Source: Blastocatellia bacterium
GTDB taxonomy: Bacteria; Acidobacteriota; Blastocatellia; Chloracidobacteriales; JADJPF01
Assembly (NCBI GenBank): GCA_023265235.1
Contig: JAHFUF010000238.1
Span: 1 to 5,653, forward strand
DNA length: 5,653 nt
Direction: 5' to 3'
In this document: in pieces, positions 1-5,653 of the stretch
How the letters are laid out: every line of letters starts with the position of its first letter
Numbering within the stretch: the first letter of the stretch is position 1
Translations under genes and position numbers: made by a program
The notes under the pieces: model-generated
The model's database searches: none
Seen by the model: the letters and a program-made list of their open reading frames with translations, nothing else
Told to the model about the DNA's origin: nothing

Positions 1-1
1 G

Positions 2-1543
2 TTATTTAAGGATGTTAATAATCAGCATTTTATTGTTGGCATAGAAATTTGTGAAGACTTGTGGATGCCAATTCCTCCTTCTTCTCATATGGTGCTAAAT
101 GGTGCGACAGTGATTGGTAACCTTTCTGCTAGTAATGAAGTAGTAGGAAAAGCTGAGTATCGTAGACCATTAGTAGTACAACAATCAGGGCGAGGAATTT
201 GCTCGTATATTTACACTAGTTGTGGTGTTTATGAATCTACAACAGATGTTGTATTTAGTGGACATTGTATGATTGCTGAAAATGGCTCTCTACTAGCTGA
301 ATCAGAGCTATTTCGTCGAGATAGTTACTTAACCATTGCAGATATTGATGTAGAACGCTTGGTGCGCGAAAGAGAAATGACTAATAGTTTTGGTGAAACA
401 ATTCCTGATGAAAGGCAAGCTTTCCGCCCAATTTATTTTAGTAGCGAGCCGCTAGATTTTACTGCTACAAAATTAAACCGCCATATTGACCCACATCCTT
501 TTGTTCCTGGAGATGACGCGCAAAGAGGGCAACGTTGTCAGGTAATTTTTAACATTCAAGTTGCAGGATTAGCAAAAAGAATTGAACACCTACGCGACAA
601 TTTTGGCTTAGAACAAGCCGTAATAGGAATTAGCGGTGGGCTAGACTCGACACTGGCTCTACTAGTTATGGTTGGGGCTTTTGACTTGATTGGTATGTCA
701 CGAAGTCAAATACTTGCAGTAACAATGCCAGGTTTTGGTACTACTGGACGGACAAAATCAAACGCAATTCGTTTATGTGAGTCCCTAGGGGTGACTTTAA
801 GAGAAATCCCTATTGGCGAAACTGTCATGCAGCATTTCAAAGATATTGGACACAATCCAAATGTACATAACCTTACTTATGAAAATGCTCAAGCACGAAT
901 GCGAACAATGATTTTAATGGATTTAGGGTTTGTCATTGGTACAGGAGATCTTTCAGAACTGGCTTTAGGGTGGTGTACTTATAATGGCGATCATATGAGT
1001 ATGTATGGGGTTAATGCAGGGATTCCTAAAACTCTAGTCAGGCATTTAGTTAGATGGGTAGCAGATAGTAAAATGGATAAAACTACCCAAGCCATTTTGA
1101 CTGATATTTTAGACACTCCTATTAGTCCAGAACTACTGCCGCCAGATGCTAGTGACAAAATTTTACAAAAAACTGAAGAAATTGTTGGCCCTTATGAACT
1201 AATAGATTTTTATGTATTTCACACTTTGCGCAATGGTTATTCTCCAAGCAAAATTCATTTTTTAGCTAAAATAGCTTTTGCTGATAAGTATGAACCTGCG
1301 GCTTTATTAAAATGGTTAGAAGCTTTTTATATCAGGTTTTTTGGTCAGCAATTTAAGCGTAGTTGTCTACCAGATGGGCCAAAAGTCGGATCCGTTAGTC
1401 TTTCTCCTCGGGGTGATTGGCGTATGCCTAGTGATAGTGTACCGAGTGCTTGGCTAGAAGCTTTAAGAGCGATAGATCTTAAAGACTCTAACAAAAGCTC
1501 TAACAAAAACTCTAACAAAAACTCTAACAAAGACTCTAATTAG
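2..1543 (+). CDS. nadE: Glutamine-dependent NAD+ synthetase, 5' end cut by window edge
   Basis: This cytoplasmic enzyme makes NAD+ from deamido-NAD+, ATP and ammonia, the last step of NAD synthesis; the ammonia comes from glutamine through an N-terminal nitrilase-type glutaminase domain. The frame is open from base 2, giving 513 visible residues. The motif GIEICEDLW (visible residues 13-21) holds the glutaminase nucleophile, Cys17, at 50-52. The Glu and Lys of the triad must lie upstream. NLSAS and the rest of the glutaminase fold follow. The synthetase domain has the ATP-pyrophosphatase P-loop SGGLDST (residues 211-217, bases 632-652), then MPGFGTTGRTKSNA, YENAQARMRT, GTGDLSELALGW and a C-terminal SLSPRGDWRMPSD. 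This order matches the roughly 680-residue Mycobacterium tuberculosis-type NadE, so about 160 residues are probably missing. A TTG at 59 is not the real start because it lies inside the glutaminase domain. The last 19 residues are a repeat-encoded Ser/Asn/Lys tail. Its stop overlaps the end of the convergent neighbour. Confidence 0.97.
   Translation, partial: LFKDVNNQHFIVGIEICEDLWMPIPPSSHMVLNGATVIGNLSASNEVVGKAEYRRPLVVQQSGRGICSYIYTSCGVYESTTDVVFSGHCMIAENGSLLAESELFRRDSYLTIADIDVERLVREREMTNSFGETIPDERQAFRPIYFSSEPLDFTATKLNRHIDPHPFVPGDDAQRGQRCQVIFNIQVAGLAKRIEHLRDNFGLEQAVIGISGGLDSTLALLVMVGAFDLIGMSRSQILAVTMPGFGTTGRTKSNAIRLCESLGVTLREIPIGETVMQHFKDIGHNPNVHNLTYENAQARMRTMILMDLGFVIGTGDLSELALGWCTYNGDHMSMYGVNAGIPKTLVRHLVRWVADSKMDKTTQAILTDILDTPISPELLPPDASDKILQKTEEIVGPYELIDFYVFHTLRNGYSPSKIHFLAKIAFADKYEPAALLKWLEAFYIRFFGQQFKRSCLPDGPKVGSVSLSPRGDWRMPSDSVPSAWLEALRAIDLKDSNKSSNKNSNKNSNKDSN
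1484..1540 (+). repeat. 12-bp in-frame tandem repeat encoding the NadE C-terminal tail
   Basis: Four 12-bp units of the form RRCTCTAACAAA run from 1484 to 1531 (first bases GA, AG, AA, AA), followed by a partial fifth unit, GACTCTAAT, that runs into the stop. Each unit encodes one four-residue block, (D/S/N)-S-N-K, so the protein ends in a hydrophilic, low-complexity tail. Because the unit is a multiple of three, gain or loss of copies by slippage would change tail length without shifting the frame. The repeat lies beyond the conserved SPRGDWRMPSD block, so it is probably not needed for catalysis. Confidence 0.9.
1536..1543. other. 8-bp palindrome carrying both stop codons of a convergent gene overlap
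   Basis: CTAATTAG is its own reverse complement. On the + strand its last three bases (1541-1543) are the TAG of nadE. On the - strand the reverse complement of 1536-1538 is the TAG of the TMTC-like gene. The two coding regions therefore overlap by exactly these 8 bp, with no intergenic space. I found no GC-rich hairpin with a T-run on either side, so where the two transcripts end is unclear and antisense read-through is possible. Confidence 0.9.
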
Positions 1544-3599
1544 GACATTTAATTGCAGGTTCAGGATTAAGTGCTGTTTTGTTTAGCTCAAGGAGTTTTT
1601 GTTTAGCTTCAGTATTTGTAGAATTTAACTTCAAACTAGTTTCAATCTCTTGGCGAGCTTCTTTATATAAATGCATCTCAGCATAAATCAAGCCAAGCTC
1701 ATAGTGTGCATCAGGAAGTTGAGCATTAATTGACAAAGCTTTAAGCAAATAATCTTTTGCTCCACATATATTAGCTTTCATCCGTAGCCCTACTCCATAA
1801 AATGTATAAGCATCAGGGTCATTAGGAGCTAGAGCTAACGCTTTATCCAAAAGGGTTTGAGCTTGATCCGGTTTATTTTGTTTTTGTAAAATTCGTGCTA
1901 AGTTTATTTGTGGTTCGGCAAAGTAAGGATCTAAATCTATAGATTTTCTCATCTCTAATTCAGCTTTTTCTAAGTCTTCTGCATAGAAATAGGCTAAGGC
2001 TAACTCATGCTGTAGTTTTGCATTAGGGATAATCAAATTAACCGCAGTCTGGAAAGCTTCTATAGCTTTTGGATAGTCTTTTTGCTGCATATAAACTCTA
2101 GCTAGTGGAACATATGCATTACCAGAATCAGGTGCTAACTCAATTGCTCTATGTAGTAATGGTAAAGCTTTATCATAAAACCCTTGCTTAGCATAAAGGT
2201 TTGCTAAAGCAGAATATGTTTGTACATAATTAGGAGCGGTTTTTAAGACTTCCTTATAATATTTTTCTGCCTCTAATAACTCTCCTTTTTCTTCATAGCT
2301 AGTTGCAATAGCATATGTAACTTTTACATGGTTTTGGGTAAGTTTTAATACAGAACCAAATAGAGTAAAATTACTTTGAAAATCAAAATTACGGTAGTAA
2401 GTACGAACAGAAGCCAACATCAACAATATTACTGCCAAGCCAATAGAGAGTTTTTGCCAACCAATTTTATCTAATTGATAAAGTGCTAATGCTGCTAATA
2501 AACATATACTAGCAGCAGGAAAATAAATTGTTCTTTCTGCAATCAATACCCCAGTAGGAATAATTATATTTGATACGATACTTGTAGTAACAAAGAAAAA
2601 CAAAATTGCATATGCTAAGGCAGGCTTTTTATTTATTTGCCATATACCAATAATAATTAAAGAAATAATGATTAATAATGACAATCCAACTGTTAAGCTT
2701 ATGCTAGTAGTTCTAGAAATTACATCATAAGTGTATTCTGTATAAAGTTTATCTGGCCAAATTAACATTCTGAAATACTGTATATAGCCTAAGCTCATTG
2801 TATAGAGGCGTGTTAAGAAAGGCTCACTTCCTAAAAATTGCCCTCTCTTAGGAACCCCAAAAGCTTTAGTAACATAGACACGAATGGCTAAATAAGGAAT
2901 CGTAGCTAAAATATAACCTAATAGTTTAGCCGTAGGCTTAACTCTAGCCAACCAACTTCTTTCTGTGCAGGCTTGGACTAATAATAAAATTCCAATAAAA
3001 ACAATTCCACTTTCTTTGCAAAGTAGTGATAAAAAATAACTTATTAAAGAAAGTACATACCACCAATTGCTTTTAATACAATTAACATAGCCTGCCCAGG
3101 CTATAAGTAAGAACATAGTTGCTAAGAGTTCTGGACGACCATAAATAGCTGCAACTGCTTCAGAATGCACAGGATGAACAGCAAAAAATAGAGAACATAA
3201 TAAAGCTAGATACCAATTCTTACAATAATTCTTACTGAGCCAATAAATTAAGAAAGAATTAATAATATGAATAAAAATGTTTACTAGGTGATATCCGTAG
3301 GTGTCATGTCCAGAAATAGCAAAATTTAATGCAAAAGTAACGTGAGTTAAAGGACGATAGAGTCCTTCATTATTATTTTGTCCCCAATAGGTTTGTAAAA
3401 ATAATTTAGGTATATCAGAGAGGTGTTTTAAGTTTGGGTTATCCTTGACTATTACCAGATCGTCATAAACAAATTCACCTAGAAGGCTATTAGAAAAACA
3501 AAGTAGCGGGAGTAATACTATTATTAAAACAATAAGAAAATTTTTTTGAGAGTCTTTAATATTATTAAAAGAAAAGAAACTATTTGTTTTAGAATTCAT
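1536..3599 (-). CDS. TMTC-like (DUF1736) multi-pass membrane protein with seven TPRs, complete copy
   Basis: This 687-residue protein has an N-terminal membrane domain of about 10-11 helices, the first at about residues 20-40 and the last at about 383-398. A TPR array of seven 34-residue units follows at about 425-662. Membrane-domain motifs match the TMTC family: VYDD (44-47, an acidic pair in the first outer loop as in GT-C glycosyltransferases), YRPLT (81-85), HPVHSEAVAAIYGR (142-155), CKESG (194-198), SLGY..YF...IWP (269-282) and AERTIYFPA (354-362). Eukaryotic TMTC1-4 are ER O-mannosyltransferases with lumenal TPRs. By analogy this would be a plasma-membrane protein with TPRs outside the cytoplasm, transferring a sugar from a lipid carrier; that role is inference. 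The ATG at 3597-3599 is the only good start: no ATG lies in frame before the upstream stop at 3657-3659. No clear Shine-Dalgarno precedes it. It lies 112 bp downstream of its paralogue on the same strand. Confidence 0.9.
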   Translation of the reverse strand: MNSKTNSFFSFNNIKDSQKNFLIVLIIVLLPLLCFSNSLLGEFVYDDLVIVKDNPNLKHLSDIPKLFLQTYWGQNNNEGLYRPLTHVTFALNFAISGHDTYGYHLVNIFIHIINSFLIYWLSKNYCKNWYLALLCSLFFAVHPVHSEAVAAIYGRPELLATMFLLIAWAGYVNCIKSNWWYVLSLISYFLSLLCKESGIVFIGILLLVQACTERSWLARVKPTAKLLGYILATIPYLAIRVYVTKAFGVPKRGQFLGSEPFLTRLYTMSLGYIQYFRMLIWPDKLYTEYTYDVISRTTSISLTVGLSLLIIISLIIIGIWQINKKPALAYAILFFFVTTSIVSNIIIPTGVLIAERTIYFPAASICLLAALALYQLDKIGWQKLSIGLAVILLMLASVRTYYRNFDFQSNFTLFGSVLKLTQNHVKVTYAIATSYEEKGELLEAEKYYKEVLKTAPNYVQTYSALANLYAKQGFYDKALPLLHRAIELAPDSGNAYVPLARVYMQQKDYPKAIEAFQTAVNLIIPNAKLQHELALAYFYAEDLEKAELEMRKSIDLDPYFAEPQINLARILQKQNKPDQAQTLLDKALALAPNDPDAYTFYGVGLRMKANICGAKDYLLKALSINAQLPDAHYELGLIYAEMHLYKEARQEIETSLKLNSTNTEAKQKLLELNKTALNPEPAIKCPN

Positions 3600-3653
3600 A
3601 TAAACCCAAAAAAAGATATTTAGTATTAATTGGAAAGATAAAAAAATTTCAAA

Positions 3654-3668
3654 AAGTTAGTTTAACTT
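3654..3668 (-). repeat. Short inverted repeat in the spacer between the two paralogues
   Basis: The spacer holds a perfect 6-bp inverted repeat, AAGTTA / TAACTT, around a 3-base loop. On the - strand it is followed by a T-rich stretch (TTTTTGAAATTTTTTT), so it could be a weak intrinsic terminator for the upstream gene. The stem is almost all A-T, which makes strong termination unlikely. It also falls at the predicted transcription start of the candidate promoter next to it, so an operator is the other reading. Chance is a real possibility in sequence this AT-rich. Confidence 0.3.
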
Positions 3669-3674
3669 AAGGCT

Positions 3675-3703
3675 ATAATAACATTGTTTTTTTGGCATAT
3701 GAA
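3675..3703 (-). promoter_or_regulatory. Candidate sigma-70-type promoter for the complete TMTC-like gene
   Basis: Read on the - strand, TTCATA (3698-3703, four of six bases of TTGACA) lies exactly 17 bp before TATTAT (3675-3680, five of six of TATAAT). Transcription would start near 3668 and leave an untranslated leader of about 69 bases before the ATG at 3599. The spacer is AT-rich, so such matches arise easily by chance, and the host's promoter consensus is unknown. Confidence 0.3.
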
Positions 3704-3711
3704 TTAGTAAT

Positions 3712-5653
3712 TTAATTAGGACAATTAATTGGTGAGGCTGCTGGCTGTCCTTTTTGCTTAAGAGAAATAAGGTGTTCTCTTGCTATTGTAAGTTTTGGAT
3801 CAAGTGTTAAAGCGGTTTGAAAGGCTAGTTGAGCTTCTTTATAAAGGTTCATTTGTCTATAAACTAGTCCTAAATTGTGATGAGTGTCTGCTAATAGTTG
3901 GTTTAATGAGAGAGCTTTAAGTAAATAATTTTTAGCTTCACATAAATTACCTTGCCAAAGTAACGCTGTGCCATAGAGAGTGTAAGCCTCAGGGTCATTA
4001 GGGTCTAGTTTAAGTGCTTTAGTTAATAATGTTTGTGATTCATCATAATGGTTCTGTTTTTGCAGAATTCTAGCCAAATGTACCAAAGGCTCAGAAAAAG
4101 CAGAATCTATTTCTATTGCTTTTTTCAAATGTATGCTAGCTTGCTCTAACTCTCCTATGGCATAAAATGCTAGGGAAGTTTCTTGTTCTAAACGAGCGTT
4201 TGGAAATGAGTAATCAATAGCTAATAAATAAGAGTCAGCAGCTTTTTGATAGTCTTGTTTTTGCTGGTAAAATCGTGCCATCGCCACATGTGCAAATACA
4301 GAATTAGGCGTTAAGGTTAGTTGCTGGTTTATTAATGGTAATACTTCGTCATAACGACCTTGTTTCATATATAGATTTGCTAAAGTAGCATAGATAAATC
4401 CATAACTAGGATCTTTTTTCAGGGCTTTCTTAAAATATATTTCTGCATTATTTAACTCACCTTTTGCTTCATAATATGAGCCTAAAGAATAATTAGATGC
4501 AACATAATCAGGCGTGATTTTTAGTACAGAATTAAGTAAGTTAAAGTCATTTTGAAAATCAATAGTTCGGTAATATGTCCTAATCGAGGCGACTATTAAC
4601 AATATTGAAAAAATTGTAAGAGAAACTTTTTGCCATCCTAATAAATAGAGTTGATAAATTAATACTGCGGTTAATAAACAAATGCTAATAGCTGGTAAAT
4701 AGAGTGCTCGTTCTGAAATTAATACTGCGGTTGGTACGATAATATTTGATACTATACTAGTAGTAACGAAGAAAAATAGTAAGGCATAAGCCATAATAGG
4801 ATTTTTCTTTATCTGCCAAACCCCTATAAAAATCAAAATAAATATCAATAACAAAGATAGAACTACAATTGGTGTCAATAGAGTTATTGTAGGAATAATA
4901 TCTGAGTTATATTCAGAGCAAAGTTCTTTCGGCCAAACTAAGATCTGAAAATATTTCATATAGCCTAAACTCATTGTATAGACGCGTGTAAGAAAAGAAT
5001 CATTAACAAATAATTGTTTAGCTTTAGGCACACCAAGAGATTTTGTAACTAAAACTCTAAGAATTAGGTAAGGAATTGTAATCAAAATATAGCCTAGCAT
5101 TTTCTTGCTAGGAGTAAATCTATCTCTCCAAGAAGTTTCTCTGCATATTTGTACTAGTAAGAGTATACCAACTAAGATGATGCCACTTTCCTTGCAAAGT
5201 AATGAGAAAAAATAGCTTATGAGTGAAAGTAAATAAAAGGTTTTGTTTTGATCTGATTTCAAATAACCAGCCCAAGCGATTAACAAAAACATTGTTGCTA
5301 ATAGATCTGCACGTCCATAAATAGCGCTAACAGGCTCTCCATGTACTGGATGAGTGGCAAAAAATAATGCACACATCAAAGCTAACAATTTTGTTTTAGA
5401 GTATTGATTACATAACCAATAAATTATCCAACAGTTAACTATGTGAATAAGAATATTTGTTAGGTGATAGTTATAGGGATCTAGTCCAACAATAGCAAAA
5501 TTTAATGCAAAAGATATATTAGTTAATGGCCGATAATGCCCAATTAATGGAATAGTATGGAAATAGCTCTCTAGAAATAGATTAGGTATGGTAAATAGGC
5601 TTCTAATATAAGGGTTTTCTTCTATTAATGCATGATCATCGGTTACAAATTCC
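3712..5653 (-). CDS. TMTC-like (DUF1736) membrane protein with seven TPRs, second copy, N-terminus cut by window edge
   Basis: The frame is open to the right edge, giving 646 visible residues that align with residues 42-687 of the neighbouring copy with no net insertion or deletion. It begins EFVTDDHALIEENP, so the acidic pair (5635-5640) is present but the preceding Tyr is Thr. YRPLTNISFALN, HPVHGEPVSAIYGR, CKESG, SLGY..YF...VWP and SERALYLPA follow. The array of seven TPRs spans about 3790-4503, and the protein ends in INCPN. About 41 residues, including the first membrane helix, lie outside the window. The TTG at 5386-5388 is inside the membrane domain and is not the start; 88 homologous codons precede it. 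The predicted role is as for the neighbour: a possible envelope glycosyltransferase with extracytoplasmic TPRs. No frameshift or stop is seen, so it looks functional. It probably shares at least part of its transcript with the downstream copy. Confidence 0.9.
   Translation of the reverse strand, partial: EFVTDDHALIEENPYIRSLFTIPNLFLESYFHTIPLIGHYRPLTNISFALNFAIVGLDPYNYHLTNILIHIVNCWIIYWLCNQYSKTKLLALMCALFFATHPVHGEPVSAIYGRADLLATMFLLIAWAGYLKSDQNKTFYLLSLISYFFSLLCKESGIILVGILLLVQICRETSWRDRFTPSKKMLGYILITIPYLILRVLVTKSLGVPKAKQLFVNDSFLTRVYTMSLGYMKYFQILVWPKELCSEYNSDIIPTITLLTPIVVLSLLLIFILIFIGVWQIKKNPIMAYALLFFFVTTSIVSNIIVPTAVLISERALYLPAISICLLTAVLIYQLYLLGWQKVSLTIFSILLIVASIRTYYRTIDFQNDFNLLNSVLKITPDYVASNYSLGSYYEAKGELNNAEIYFKKALKKDPSYGFIYATLANLYMKQGRYDEVLPLINQQLTLTPNSVFAHVAMARFYQQKQDYQKAADSYLLAIDYSFPNARLEQETSLAFYAIGELEQASIHLKKAIEIDSAFSEPLVHLARILQKQNHYDESQTLLTKALKLDPNDPEAYTLYGTALLWQGNLCEAKNYLLKALSLNQLLADTHHNLGLVYRQMNLYKEAQLAFQTALTLDPKLTIAREHLISLKQKGQPAASPINCPN

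Noticed and set aside
59..61. TTG as the start of nadE
   Set aside because: Nineteen in-frame codons precede it and encode the conserved GIEICED segment with the catalytic Cys, so the gene begins upstream of the window.
1345..1530. 61-codon open frame on the - strand inside the nadE 3' end
   Set aside because: It is antisense to conserved NadE sequence, and its Leu/Glu/Phe-rich start is only the reverse reading of the 12-bp repeat. It has no recognisable domain.
1484..1540. CRISPR or regulatory repeat array
   Set aside because: The units are 12 bp, directly adjacent without spacers, in frame and coding, which is a simple slippage repeat.
1544..1620. Intrinsic terminator for nadE
   Set aside because: No stable stem followed by a T-run was found; the region is coding sequence of the convergent gene.
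5386..5388. TTG as the start of the upstream TMTC-like gene
   Set aside because: Eighty-eight further in-frame codons to the window edge align with the paralogue, including the acidic pair and YRPLT.
3712..5653. Pseudogene or decayed duplicate
   Set aside because: The frame is unbroken, length is conserved with the paralogue and family motifs are intact; truncation is due only to the window edge.

Overview
The window is AT-rich bacterial DNA with tight gene packing. It holds three protein-coding genes, two of them cut by the window edges. No tRNA, rRNA, CRISPR array, insertion sequence or phage gene is visible. The sequence does not fix the organism. The long glutamine-dependent NadE and the bacterial TMTC-like membrane/TPR proteins occur in several phyla, so I make no taxonomic call beyond an AT-rich, probably environmental or uncultured-type bacterium.

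Region 2-1543 (+ strand) is the 3' three quarters of nadE, glutamine-dependent NAD+ synthetase. The reading frame is open from the left edge. It includes the catalytic cysteine of the glutaminase domain and the whole ATP-pyrophosphatase synthetase domain. The gene ends in an unusual 12-bp tandem repeat that encodes a Ser-Asn-Lys-rich tail.

Region 1536-5653 (- strand) holds two paralogous genes in tandem, transcribed toward nadE. Each encodes a multi-spanning membrane domain resembling the eukaryotic TMTC proteins (GT-C type, DUF1736), followed by seven tetratricopeptide repeats and a short conserved tail ending in Cys-Pro-Asn. The downstream copy (1536-3599) is complete at 687 residues. The upstream copy (3712 to the right edge) lacks only about 41 N-terminal residues. 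Its 646 visible residues align end to end with residues 42-687 of its partner with no net length difference. A 112-bp spacer separates the two genes and carries a possible promoter for the second.

NadE and the TMTC-like genes are convergent, and their ends overlap by 8 bp at a palindrome, CTAATTAG, that supplies both stop codons. I see no functional link between NAD synthesis and the membrane proteins; the neighbourhood looks positional. The most interesting content is the tandem pair of TMTC-like proteins, whose bacterial function is not established. By family resemblance they may be lipid-linked-sugar glycosyltransferases that modify exported proteins.
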